64,000 nt of DNA from 2-12-FULL-35-15 sp036386835 (GTDB lineage Bacteria; Bacteroidota; Bacteroidia; 2-12-FULL-35-15). The notes under the pieces were generated by a model that did not search any database, was not told where the DNA came from, and saw only the letters and a list, made by a program, of their open reading frames with translations. The stretch lies in contig DASVUX010000011.1 of NCBI GenBank assembly GCA_036386835.1, forward strand, positions 581,311-645,310, given 5' to 3'. Below, one piece after another: positions 35,058 through 43,427 of this stretch; the stretch's first letter is position 1, and every line of letters begins with the position of its first letter. The translations under genes and the position numbers were made by a program.

Positions 35058-36623
35058 ATGAAGTCACTGCTACCTCAAAAGTACCATTCATATATTTACA
35101 TTTTTTCCCTCATCATTTTAGTGGTGGGCCTGCCCCTTTCCAAGTTTCTTATAAGTCTCTCGCAGATAATAATGATCTCCAACTGGCTTCTCGAAGGGGG
35201 CCTTAAAGAGAAATTCCGGGTGTTCTTTCGGAACCGGCCTGCTCTTATTTTGAGTTCGCTCTTAGTACTTCATTTTATCGGGCTGATGTACACCACAGAC
35301 TTTTCCTATGCAACCAGGGATATCCGGATCAAGATCCCTTTGTTCATCCTTCCTCTTATTATCTCAACATCCGGAATTGTTACAGAAAAAGTAAAACACC
35401 TCGTGCTTAAATTCCTGGTGGCTGCCGTAGCTGTAAGTACAATCATCAGTACATTGATATTAACGGACGTTATTCACCGCGAGATCTCCGATGTCCGCTA
35501 CGTTTCAATATTCACTTCTCATATCCGGATGGCACTCCTGATCTGCGTGGCAATTTTCTGCTGTGCCTGGTTTTTTAAGCATCCTTTAGAGAATCGCTGG
35601 CGATATATTTATGCTGGGGCTGTTGCATGGTTTCTTTTATTCCTGGTGCTTGTTGAATCGATGACGGGGTTTTCCGCTTTGTTGATAACAGCCGTTACAT
35701 TCGGCATCTGCAGGCTCACCAGGGTGAAAAGTCCTCGGATAAAACTGCTAACCCTGGGTATTGGACTGCTGTTGACCGGCTTGGGTGGATATTGCTTTTA
35801 TTCTGCATATCAAAAATCAGCTGTTGTAGATAATGTGGATGTGTCACGGTTAGATAAATTCACTTCTCTTGGTAATCCTTATAAGCATGAAAGGATCACT
35901 CCTGGCTCCCCTACAGAGAACGGGCATTATGTATGGATATATTACAGCGAAGAAGAGTTGAAGCACTCCTGGAATAAAAGGAGTGATTATGATTATAACT
36001 GGAAAGATATGCGGGGCAATGTGATCAGGTATACGCTCATGCGGTTCCTTGCTTCGAAAGGCTTGCGGAAGGATGGGGAAGGATTAAGTAAATTAACGGA
36101 TGAAGAGATCCGGGCGATAGAGAAGGGGATCGCCAATGTTGATTATATGTCACCGTTGAAAGGGAGGATTTCAGAGATCATATGGGAATTACGTGTATAT
36201 AATAATTCAGGTGAAGTGAACGGGCATTCGATCACTCAGCGTTTCGAGTATTGGAAAGCCGCATGCTCGATCATCTCAAAAAATCCTTTGATAGGCGTGG
36301 GCACCGGTGATGTCCAGTCTGCTTTTGACCGCCAGTATGAAGAGAGTCGTTCACCGCTGAGCAGGGAGTGGAGATTGCGCTCCCACAACCAATACCTGAC
36401 CATAGCAGTGACCTTTGGATTTATCGGCCTGGCCTGGTTCATATTTACCCTGATTTATCCTGCGCTGAAGCTTGGCCGCTTTTCTGATTTCCTGTACTTG
36501 TCCTTTTTTGTTATTGCCGCTGTTTCCTTTCTTACGGAAGACACGCTGGAAACACAGGTCGGAGTCACGTTTTTTGCTTTTCTTAATTCCTTTCTCCTGT
36601 TTACTCCCGGCAGGAAAGAATAA
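35058..36623 (+). CDS. O-antigen ligase / polymerase-like membrane protein
   Basis: About 521 residues. I chose the ATG at 35058: the longer frame begins in the terminator hairpin. About ten membrane helices in two groups flank a large soluble loop (about 255-410, from YQKSAVVDNVDVSRL to EVNGHSI). The Wzy_C-type motif is QRFEYWKAACSIISKNPLIGVGTGD followed by LRSHNQYL (His close to residue 445), as in O-antigen ligases (WaaL) and polymerases. It joins polysaccharide units in the periplasm. The loop is longer than usual for WaaL. A near-match -7 box (AACATTTG, 35025-35032) precedes it. Glycosyltransferase genes follow. Confidence 0.82.
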   Translation: MKSLLPQKYHSYIYIFSLIILVVGLPLSKFLISLSQIIMISNWLLEGGLKEKFRVFFRNRPALILSSLLVLHFIGLMYTTDFSYATRDIRIKIPLFILPLIISTSGIVTEKVKHLVLKFLVAAVAVSTIISTLILTDVIHREISDVRYVSIFTSHIRMALLICVAIFCCAWFFKHPLENRWRYIYAGAVAWFLLFLVLVESMTGFSALLITAVTFGICRLTRVKSPRIKLLTLGIGLLLTGLGGYCFYSAYQKSAVVDNVDVSRLDKFTSLGNPYKHERITPGSPTENGHYVWIYYSEEELKHSWNKRSDYDYNWKDMRGNVIRYTLMRFLASKGLRKDGEGLSKLTDEEIRAIEKGIANVDYMSPLKGRISEIIWELRVYNNSGEVNGHSITQRFEYWKAACSIISKNPLIGVGTGDVQSAFDRQYEESRSPLSREWRLRSHNQYLTIAVTFGFIGLAWFIFTLIYPALKLGRFSDFLYLSFFVIAAVSFLTEDTLETQVGVTFFAFLNSFLLFTPGRKE

Positions 36624-36644
36624 TCTGCGGTAGGAATAATTACG

Positions 36645-36652
36645 TAAATTTG
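36645..36652 (+). promoter_or_regulatory. -7 box for the glycosyltransferase gene
   Basis: TAAATTTG, exact TAnnTTTG, 20 nt before the ATG at 36673; the leader is about 13 nt. Confidence 0.6.
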
Positions 36653-36672
36653 CTACTCTTCCAACTCAAGCC

Positions 36673-37569
36673 ATGATCGTAAGCGCAGATATAAAAGCCT
36701 TTAAAAGAAGCAGTACCCGGGATGCGAAATTCTCGATATTAATTCCTACCTGGAATAACCTGGAGTATCTTCAGCTTTGCGTTAACAGTATCCGGAAGAA
36801 CTCTTCTTTCCCGCACCAGATCATCCTTCATGTCAACGAAGGCGTAGATGGCACCCTCGAATGGGTAAAACAGCAAACAGATATTGATTATTCATACAGC
36901 AAAAAGAATATTGGGATCTGTTATGCTTTGAATAACTGCCGTCAGCTTGTAGCAACGGATTATGTAATGTACATGAATGATGATATGTACGTGTGCCCCG
37001 GCTGGGATGCTGCATTGCTGGATGAAATAAAAAGCATCGGCCATAATTATTTTTTTATTTCAGCTACCTGTATAGAGCCTGATTCCGGGAACAATTGCAT
37101 GATCTCAAAAAATTACGGCAAGGACATAGAAAGCTTTAATGAAGCCGGATTACTTGCTGATTTTGCCTCACTGGAAATGCACGACTGGCAGGGAGCTACC
37201 TGGCCCCCAAATGTCGTTCACCGTGATCTCTGGGATCTTGCCGGGGGCTACAGCATCGAATTCTCTCCCGGGATGTATTCCGATCCTGATTTTTCAATGA
37301 AGCTATGGAGTATTGGGGTGCGGTATTATAAAGGATTGAGTCAAAGCCGCGTTTATCATTTCGGTTCCAAATCTGTGAGCCGGATAAAAAAGAATGCGGG
37401 GTATTACCGTTTTATAGGAAAATGGGGGATTACCACAAGTACACTTACCAGCCATTATATAAAAACAGGAATGAAGTTCCAGGGCGTGCTTCCCGATGTT
37501 ACACTTCCTTCATCTGTAAAAGCAAAAAATTTTATAAAGAAGATGAAGGCTTTGCTTTCAGGAAATTAA
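36673..37569 (+). CDS. Family 2 glycosyltransferase
   Basis: 298 residues with a GT-A fold: FSILIPTWNNLEYLQLCVNS at the N-terminus, NIGICYALNNC, and the metal/nucleotide-sugar motif VMYMNDDMYVCPGWD (DxD-like NDD near 99-101). The later DLAGGYSIEFSPGMYSDPDFS is the acceptor-side motif of GT2 enzymes. Probably transfers a sugar during lipopolysaccharide or glycan synthesis. It is cytoplasmic; no membrane segment. Its stop codon shares TTAA with the stop of the convergent second glycosyltransferase. Confidence 0.9.
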   Translation: MIVSADIKAFKRSSTRDAKFSILIPTWNNLEYLQLCVNSIRKNSSFPHQIILHVNEGVDGTLEWVKQQTDIDYSYSKKNIGICYALNNCRQLVATDYVMYMNDDMYVCPGWDAALLDEIKSIGHNYFFISATCIEPDSGNNCMISKNYGKDIESFNEAGLLADFASLEMHDWQGATWPPNVVHRDLWDLAGGYSIEFSPGMYSDPDFSMKLWSIGVRYYKGLSQSRVYHFGSKSVSRIKKNAGYYRFIGKWGITTSTLTSHYIKTGMKFQGVLPDVTLPSSVKAKNFIKKMKALLSGN

Positions 37570-38321
37570 AGCTTCTTCAGGGCATTTAACTTTCTCAGCT
37601 TGGCATATTTGCTGAAAGTGGATGATGCCATGATCTTGCAGACAGTAAAGCCTGCATTTCCATCGAGGATCCCGAGTTTAAAAATATAGCAGCTGATGAA
37701 CTTTACAGCAGGGCTGAAGATCATCTTTAAAAATGATGCATTCTTTCCTTTAGCAAAAAGGCTCTCTGCGGATAGAGTAGAAAATTTATCACTTTGCCTG
37801 TAATGCTCTTCAATTGTGTAATAGCTGTAATGAAGACAATCGCCTTTCAGATGCACCGGAATCCCTTCACGGATGACGAGCTTCTCATGGATGGTTCCTT
37901 CCCATTGCGCAGTGCGCCTGTCGAACATCCTCACTTTAGTATCGGGGTACCAGCCGCAGTGTTTGATGAATCTCCCGCAATAATTGGTCAGCCTGTTGAA
38001 TTTGAAAGAGAGTTGAACAGTTTGTTCCTTTGCTTTTAAGATAGAAGTTTTAAGCTCAGCGGAAAGCGCCTCATCCGCATCGAGTGAAAGGATCCAGTTA
38101 TATTTAGCCTGGGAATTTGCGTAATTTTTAGTAGCGGAATATCCTTCCCAGTTCCTCCGGATAAAGTTTACACCATACGTCCTGCAGATTGTTTCAGTCT
38201 GGTCCGTGGAGAAAGAATCAACAACCACAATATCATCCGCAATTCCCTGAACTGATGCAAGACAGCGGGCGATATTCTTCTCCTCGTTGTATGTTATAAT
38301 GACTACGGAAAGCTGCGGCAT
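37566..38321 (-). CDS. Family 2 glycosyltransferase, LPS core type
   Basis: 251 residues of the WaaE/KdtX-like GT2 branch: LSVVIITYNEEKNIARCLAS, DDIVVVDSFSTDQTETIC, the WNWEGYSATKNYA-type segment (here NWEGYSATKNYA), LSLDADEALS with its DAD motif, and TAQWEGTIHEKLVI. Such enzymes add a glucose or related residue to the lipopolysaccharide inner core. The C-terminal half includes a hydrophobic stretch (FSPAVKFISCYIFKLGI) that may contact the membrane. Divergent from meaB; ends inside the preceding gene's stop (4-nt overlap). Confidence 0.92.
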   Translation of the reverse strand: MPQLSVVIITYNEEKNIARCLASVQGIADDIVVVDSFSTDQTETICRTYGVNFIRRNWEGYSATKNYANSQAKYNWILSLDADEALSAELKTSILKAKEQTVQLSFKFNRLTNYCGRFIKHCGWYPDTKVRMFDRRTAQWEGTIHEKLVIREGIPVHLKGDCLHYSYYTIEEHYRQSDKFSTLSAESLFAKGKNASFLKMIFSPAVKFISCYIFKLGILDGNAGFTVCKIMASSTFSKYAKLRKLNALKKL

Positions 38322-38371
38322 CTATGGTTATGGAATTGTCCTTTCCCGCAAAAGTACTAAAATTATCTTGC

Positions 38372-38379
38372 TATATTTG
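38372..38379 (+). promoter_or_regulatory. -7 box directly in front of meaB
   Basis: TATATTTG, exact TAnnTTTG, ends 6 nt before the ATG at 38386. It also fixes the start: longer frames from 38287 would begin upstream of the promoter. Confidence 0.65.
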
Positions 38380-38385
38380 CCAGTG

Positions 38386-39288
38386 ATGTCAGCAATAAAA
38401 ACCCTTATAGAGCAAGTGTCGGCAGGTGACAAAAAAGCGCTTGCAAGAAGCATTACTATCGTGGAGAATGAACTGGAGGGTTATGAAGAATTCCTCACCG
38501 CCATGCAGGTTAATCCTTCTATCCAGGTGATCGGGGTTACCGGCCCTCCCGGTGCGGGAAAAAGCACGCTGATTAATTCCATCATCAGGAATCTTACTGA
38601 AAATGGCAAACGTGTCGGGGTAATTGCAATTGATCCGACCTCACCGTTTAATTTCGGCTCGCTGCTTGGCGACCGCCTCAGGATGGCAGAACATTTCAAC
38701 AACGAAAAAGTATTTATCAGGTCTCTTGCAACACGCGGTTCTTTAGGAGGCTTATCTGCTAAAACGATAGAGATAGTTGACGTAATGCGCGCATTTCCGT
38801 TTGACCATATTATTGTGGAAACGGTAGGGGTCGGGCAAAGTGAAGTTGAGATCGTTGGTCTTGCAGACACTACAGTTCTTGTTCTCGTCCCCGAATCAGG
38901 CGATGATGTGCAGGCAATAAAATCCGGGGTGATGGAAATTGCAGATATTTTTGTTGTGAATAAAAGTGACAGAGATGGTGCCGCCACTTTTGTCAGGAAT
39001 ATAATACAGCTCATTCATTCCAAGCCTCTTAGTGAATGGAATATCCCCGTTATAAAAGCCATTGCGACCAAAAATGAAGGAACTGCAGAGCTGCTCTCAG
39101 CAATTGATCAGCATTCAGTTCTGGGGGTTAATAATAAACGTTCCTACCTGCTGGCGGAAAAGGCGTATCGCCTGATCCAGAACAAGCGGATGAAAAATAT
39201 TTCGAAACAGGAATTGAAAAAGAGCATTGATGCTGCGATAGGAAAAGCGGATTTTAACCTTTACAGGTTTGTAGCGGGGAATTTGTAG
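38386..39288 (+). CDS. meaB: Methylmalonyl-CoA mutase chaperone GTPase
   Basis: About 300 residues, G3E/MeaB-ArgK family. MeaB loads and protects adenosylcobalamin in methylmalonyl-CoA mutase. P-loop GVTGPPGAGKSTLINS, VIAIDPTSPFNFGSLLGDRLRM (switch region), VETVGVGQSEVEIVGLAD and the guanine-specificity motif VVNKSDRDG are in place. The C-terminal dimerisation helices are present. I moved the start to 38386 (MSAIKTLIEQVSAGDKKALA) because of the promoter and because the longer N-terminus is not family-like. The mutase genes are not in the window. Confidence 0.95.
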   Translation: MSAIKTLIEQVSAGDKKALARSITIVENELEGYEEFLTAMQVNPSIQVIGVTGPPGAGKSTLINSIIRNLTENGKRVGVIAIDPTSPFNFGSLLGDRLRMAEHFNNEKVFIRSLATRGSLGGLSAKTIEIVDVMRAFPFDHIIVETVGVGQSEVEIVGLADTTVLVLVPESGDDVQAIKSGVMEIADIFVVNKSDRDGAATFVRNIIQLIHSKPLSEWNIPVIKAIATKNEGTAELLSAIDQHSVLGVNNKRSYLLAEKAYRLIQNKRMKNISKQELKKSIDAAIGKADFNLYRFVAGNL

Positions 39289-39303
39289 TTAAACTTGCTC
39301 ATC

Positions 39304-39332
39304 GTCATGCCGTGCCACGACACGGCATCTCT
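39304..39332 (+). repeat. REP-like hairpin repeat, left copy
   Basis: ATGCCGTG and CACGGCAT form an 8-bp stem around CCACGA inside a 29-nt unit. It is in opposite orientation to the unit at 39414-39442; 25 of the 29 positions agree, and one stem pair is changed on both sides (G-C here, T-A there). It resembles REP/BIME-type intergenic repeats. Confidence 0.75.
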
Positions 39333-39413
39333 ACGCAATTAAGGGCGAGCAGATCCCTCTCTTTCGAATTCTAATACTGTCTTTTGGAAATTATATTAAC
39401 CGGGTGAGCATAG

Positions 39414-39442
39414 AGAGATTCCGTGTCGGAGCACGGAATGAC
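39414..39442 (-). repeat. REP-like hairpin repeat, right copy (inverted)
   Basis: ATTCCGTG and CACGGAAT form an 8-bp stem around TCGGAG. Its reverse complement is the homologue of the unit at 39304-39332; the two copies face each other across 81 nt in the gap between convergent meaB and murF-alr. Neither has a T-run, so they are not ordinary terminators. Confidence 0.75.
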
Positions 39443-39472
39443 AGTCATCGCGGACTGGAAAGAAGTAATAGC

Positions 39473-41956
39473 TTATTCCTGGTAATACACCCTCTTAACC
39501 CTTCTTGATACATTAGTGAGTACTTCATACGGGATGGTTCCGACATCTTTAGCAACTTCAGCGATCGGGTAGGCTTCACCGAACACGATCACTTCATCTT
39601 CCTCATTTGCATTTATATCCGTAATATCGATCATGCACATGTCCATGCATACATTCCCTACGATCGGGGCGGGCTTTCCTTTTATGAACATCTTTCCTTT
39701 GCCGTTACTGAGCTTCCGGCTTAACCCGTCAGCATAACCGATAGGAACAGTTGCAATCCTGGTGTCACGGCTCAGTACACCTTTCCGGCTGTAACCAATG
39801 GTTTCGTTTGCGGGAATATTTTTGATCTGTGAGATGCTCGTTTTTAAAGTGCTGACATTTTGCAGGTGCGCCTGTTCTGCAGCGTTCACCCCAATGCCGT
39901 ACAACCCGATGCCGAGACGTACCATATCAAACTGCGCATCAGGAAAACGGGTGATCCCTGCAGAATTCAGGATGTGTTTCAGAACGGGATAGTCAATGTG
40001 GGATTGGATTTGTCCGCTCATTTCAGTAAACTTTTTTATCTGCTGCCAGGTGAATTCATCGTGCTCGCTTTCATCTGTGGCTACAAGATGGGAGAAAATG
40101 GAACTGATCTTTAATTGCTTGTTGTTTTTTATCCTTACAATAAGCTCATTTACATCCTCCGGCTCAAAACCCAGCCTGTGCATTCCAGTGTCAAGTTTAA
40201 GATGGATCGGGATCTGTTTGTTTAAGTTCCTCTCGCTGCGCTTCAATGTTTCTTCAAACATATTTAACACACGGAAGCTGTAGATCTCCGGTTCAAGGTT
40301 ATACTGGATCATTGAATCATAGCTCTGTTCCTCCGGGTTCATTACCATCACCGGCAATGTGATCCCTGCCTTCCGTAATTCCACGCCTTCATCTGCGTAA
40401 GCAACTGCGAGATAATCCACCCGGTGGAATTGCAGTATGTTTGCTATCTCGAAGCTCCCGCTGCCATAGGAGAATGCTTTCACCATCGCCATTATTTTTG
40501 TGTCCGGCTTTACCCTGGAGCGGAAATAATTCAGGTTATGAATGATCGCATTGAGATTAATTTCCAGTACCGTTTCATGCGCTTTCTGCTGGATAACCTT
40601 ACTGATCGCTTCAAAGCCAAAAGCCCGGGCCCCTTTCAGAAGGATGGTCTCATCACGGAAAAATGAGTTGTTGTAATCCTGTAAGAATTCCGAAGTAGAA
40701 TTATAGAAGCTTTTTTCAATATTAAACAAATGAGATTGTCTTGTGATCGCTTCCCCGATCCCAATAAGCCTTGAGATACCTTTTTTATGTATGTGTTCCG
40801 CAACTTCCCTGTAAAGATTTTCTTCGTTTTTTCCGCTTTGAAGAATATCGGAAAGAATCAGGGTTTTTTTTGGGTGCTGTTTCTGTTGATTTAAAAAATC
40901 AAGTGCAATGCTGAGTGAACCAAGGTCGGAATTATAACTGTCATTAATGATCGAACAGTTGTTTATGCCTTCTTTCAATTCAAGCCGCATAGCCACGGGG
41001 CTGAGGAATTTCATCCGCTCAGCAATAATATTGTTCTCATAGCCGAGATACAGCATCATTGCCCAGCAATGTATCGCATTTTCAATGCTCGCTTCGTCAG
41101 TAAAAGGAATGTGGATGCGTATAAAATCATTTTTGAATACAGCCTGGATCTCGGTATCAGAAATACTTTTGGTAATCCTGCCCACCAGAAGGTCTGCACG
41201 TGATTTGCGCGACCATGAAAATAAATTCAGTTCAGGGAAGTGCTTGGCATTATTAACTTCCTCATTGATTGACAGGTAATCCTTGCAGAAGATAAGCGCT
41301 TCCGCATGACTGAATAGTTTCAGCTTTTCCGTTACCTTTTGTTTTTGATTCTCAAAGTTCTCATCATGCGCCTGCCCGATATTGGTGATAAGCCCGATTG
41401 TTGGCTGAATGATCTGCTGAAGAAGGCCCATCTCATCCGGCTTGGAGATGCCGGCTTCGAATATTGCAAGATCATGATCCCGTGTCATCTGCCAGACCGA
41501 TAGCGGAACCCCAACCTGGGAGTTAAAGCTTTTCGGGCTCCGTACAATATTCTTATCTTCTCTGAGCAGTTGAAATAGCCATTCCTTGATTATTGTTTTA
41601 CCATTGCTCCCTGTAACCCCGATCACGGGAATTTGGAAAAGGCTCCTGTGATACGCACAAAGAAGCTGAAGCGCAAATAATGTATCATGAACAAGAAGGA
41701 ACGCAGCTTCCGGAAAGGCATCAATATTTTTGGGCAGGACTGAAACCACAAAAGCGCGCACCCCTTTTTCATAAAGATCAGCCAGAAAAATATGTCCGTC
41801 ATTCCGTTCACCCTTTATAGCAAAAAACAATGAGCTTTCTGCGGTAACAATTTTGCGGCTGTCGATCAGCAGATTCCTGATGACAGGATTGTTCCTGTTA
41901 TTCCCTTTTATGGTTCCCTGAATAACCTGGGTGATATTTGCAATCGAGTAATTCAT
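39473..41956 (-). CDS. Bifunctional MurF ligase / alanine racemase
   Basis: 827 residues. The N-terminal half (to about 455) is MurF, which adds D-Ala-D-Ala to UDP-MurNAc-tripeptide: P-loop GVTGSNGKTIIKEWL, FEAGISKPDEMG, LITNIGQAHDENF and NDSYNSDLGSL. The C-terminal half (about 460-827) is a PLP-dependent alanine racemase: MAMVKAFSYGSG with the PLP lysine near 491, KLDTGMHRLGFEPED, RLGIGLYGIG and the second catalytic tyrosine region ETIGYSRKGVLSRD, then VCMDMCMIDITD. The fusion joins D-alanine supply to its use in peptidoglycan and is characteristic of Bacteroidota. tdk lies 6 nt upstream on the same strand, so the two are co-transcribed. Confidence 0.97.
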   Translation of the reverse strand: MNYSIANITQVIQGTIKGNNRNNPVIRNLLIDSRKIVTAESSLFFAIKGERNDGHIFLADLYEKGVRAFVVSVLPKNIDAFPEAAFLLVHDTLFALQLLCAYHRSLFQIPVIGVTGSNGKTIIKEWLFQLLREDKNIVRSPKSFNSQVGVPLSVWQMTRDHDLAIFEAGISKPDEMGLLQQIIQPTIGLITNIGQAHDENFENQKQKVTEKLKLFSHAEALIFCKDYLSINEEVNNAKHFPELNLFSWSRKSRADLLVGRITKSISDTEIQAVFKNDFIRIHIPFTDEASIENAIHCWAMMLYLGYENNIIAERMKFLSPVAMRLELKEGINNCSIINDSYNSDLGSLSIALDFLNQQKQHPKKTLILSDILQSGKNEENLYREVAEHIHKKGISRLIGIGEAITRQSHLFNIEKSFYNSTSEFLQDYNNSFFRDETILLKGARAFGFEAISKVIQQKAHETVLEINLNAIIHNLNYFRSRVKPDTKIMAMVKAFSYGSGSFEIANILQFHRVDYLAVAYADEGVELRKAGITLPVMVMNPEEQSYDSMIQYNLEPEIYSFRVLNMFEETLKRSERNLNKQIPIHLKLDTGMHRLGFEPEDVNELIVRIKNNKQLKISSIFSHLVATDESEHDEFTWQQIKKFTEMSGQIQSHIDYPVLKHILNSAGITRFPDAQFDMVRLGIGLYGIGVNAAEQAHLQNVSTLKTSISQIKNIPANETIGYSRKGVLSRDTRIATVPIGYADGLSRKLSNGKGKMFIKGKPAPIVGNVCMDMCMIDITDINANEEDEVIVFGEAYPIAEVAKDVGTIPYEVLTNVSRRVKRVYYQE

Positions 41957-41962
41957 GAGATG

Positions 41963-42550
41963 CTATTTTGTATTTCCGGCAAGCGCATCGCTGAAGCAAT
42001 CCCTGCATAAAGGTTCATAATTATTGGTTTCACCAAGGAGGACAAGGGATGACTCGTCTGTGATCCTGTGTGAATGATTTGCCAGGTTCCCGCACCGCAT
42101 GCAGATCGCATGTACCTTTGTTACATATTCAGCAACTGCCAGTAAGCCGGGTATCGGCCCGAATGGTTTTCCAAGATAATCCATATCAAGACCGGCAACA
42201 ATCACCCTGATCCCGCTTTCAGCGAGCTGGTTACAAACTGCGATCAGGCCTTCATCGAAAAACTGCGCTTCATCGATACCAACAACATCACAATCGGCAG
42301 CAAGAAGAAGTATATTGGAAGACGAAGGTACGGGGGTGGAATGGATCGAAGTCCCGATGTGGGAAACCACTTTTATCTCATCATAACGGGTATCAATGGC
42401 CGGTTTAAAGATCTCTACTTTCTGCTTTGCAAATTGTGCACGTTTCATCCTGCGGATGAGCTCTTCGGTTTTTCCCGAAAACATGGAGCCGCAGATCACT
42501 TCGATGCAGCCTTTACGTTTATGAGGATTGATCGTGTTTTCGAGAAACAT
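41963..42550 (-). CDS. tdk: Thymidine kinase
   Basis: 195 residues, type II thymidine kinase. It phosphorylates deoxythymidine for salvage. P-loop VICGSMFSGKTEELIRR, the Walker B-type DVVGIDEAQFFDEGL, VAGLDMDYLGKPFG, and two zinc-binding cysteine pairs (CMRCGNLANHS and LCRDC). It precedes murF-alr by 6 nt. Confidence 0.97.
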   Translation of the reverse strand: MFLENTINPHKRKGCIEVICGSMFSGKTEELIRRMKRAQFAKQKVEIFKPAIDTRYDEIKVVSHIGTSIHSTPVPSSSNILLLAADCDVVGIDEAQFFDEGLIAVCNQLAESGIRVIVAGLDMDYLGKPFGPIPGLLAVAEYVTKVHAICMRCGNLANHSHRITDESSLVLLGETNNYEPLCRDCFSDALAGNTK

Positions 42551-42693
42551 TTTTTAAAACCGGAAAAATTAATGTATTTTTAGTGCTATTAAAAGGTCTG
42601 AAGCCCCGGTTGACGAAATAAAACCCTGTTTCAGTATAAAGCAAAACTAATCAAAAAAGCGTTGTGATTTTCAATGCCTTAAATAATATTTAG

Positions 42694-43341
42694 ATGGATA
42701 AAAATCAGATCAGGAAAGAGATCGCGGCTCTTATAAACAGCATTAAGGAGCATTCTGATAACATCGGGCAAAAGGAGCATGTTCCCCAGCTGGAACTTGA
42801 ACTAATCCTTCATAAGATTGAAAAGCTTTATCAGAAATCGATTGTTTTTAATCATCTGAATTCTTTTCCGAATGTATATGTGCAGCCGCCAGCAGAGAAG
42901 AGAGCGGTGGAGCCGGTTAAAGAAGAAGTAAAGCCCTTGACATTAAAAGAGGAAACTAAAGTTGATGTTAAGCCGGAAGTTAAACCTGTGGATCTCTTTG
43001 GTGCCGAATTTAATGCACCACAGGAAAAGGCAAAAGCGGATAAGAAGCCTGAAAAGGAAGATAAAAAAGAAATAAAGCCTCTTACTGCCGGCAAAATTCA
43101 GCGTCCGGCCATTACTGACATCCGCGCTGCAATCGGGATCAATGACAAATTCCAATATATAAATGAGCTCTTTTCCGGTAATGCCCAGGAATATGAGATA
43201 GCTGTACAGCAATTGAATACCGCTGAAACAATTGATTCAGCCATGGAATATTTTATGAGCATCCAGCAGCTTTACAGCTGGGATAATGAACATGAAACAG
43301 TTAAACGACTGTTCGATCTTGTCGAAAGAAGATATAGTTAA
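42694..43341 (+). CDS. Conserved Bacteroidota protein of unknown function
   Basis: 215 residues, no signal peptide or membrane helix. An N-terminal helical segment (about 1-60, IRKEIAALINSIKEHSDN) is joined by a Lys/Glu/Pro-rich linker (about 65-145, EEVKPLTLKEETKVDVKPEV) to a C-terminal helical domain (about 146-215): ITDIRAAIGINDKFQYINELF then LNTAETIDSAMEYF and ETVKRLFDLVERRYS. That last domain is strongly conserved in this phylum, but I know no function. Divergent from tdk; start ATG. Confidence 0.8.
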   Translation: MDKNQIRKEIAALINSIKEHSDNIGQKEHVPQLELELILHKIEKLYQKSIVFNHLNSFPNVYVQPPAEKRAVEPVKEEVKPLTLKEETKVDVKPEVKPVDLFGAEFNAPQEKAKADKKPEKEDKKEIKPLTAGKIQRPAITDIRAAIGINDKFQYINELFSGNAQEYEIAVQQLNTAETIDSAMEYFMSIQQLYSWDNEHETVKRLFDLVERRYS

Positions 43342-43427
43342 GTGAAAAGCCTTGTGAACGGTTTCATCCTTTTCCCGTGCTAAATTCAAATTGTTTAATT
43401 CTTGCATAGACCCGTGTGCCTGACCGA

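Noticed and set aside
39289..39472. The paired hairpins as integron attC sites or CRISPR repeats
   Set aside because: Only two units, in inverted orientation, with no integrase or cas genes and no regular spacing.
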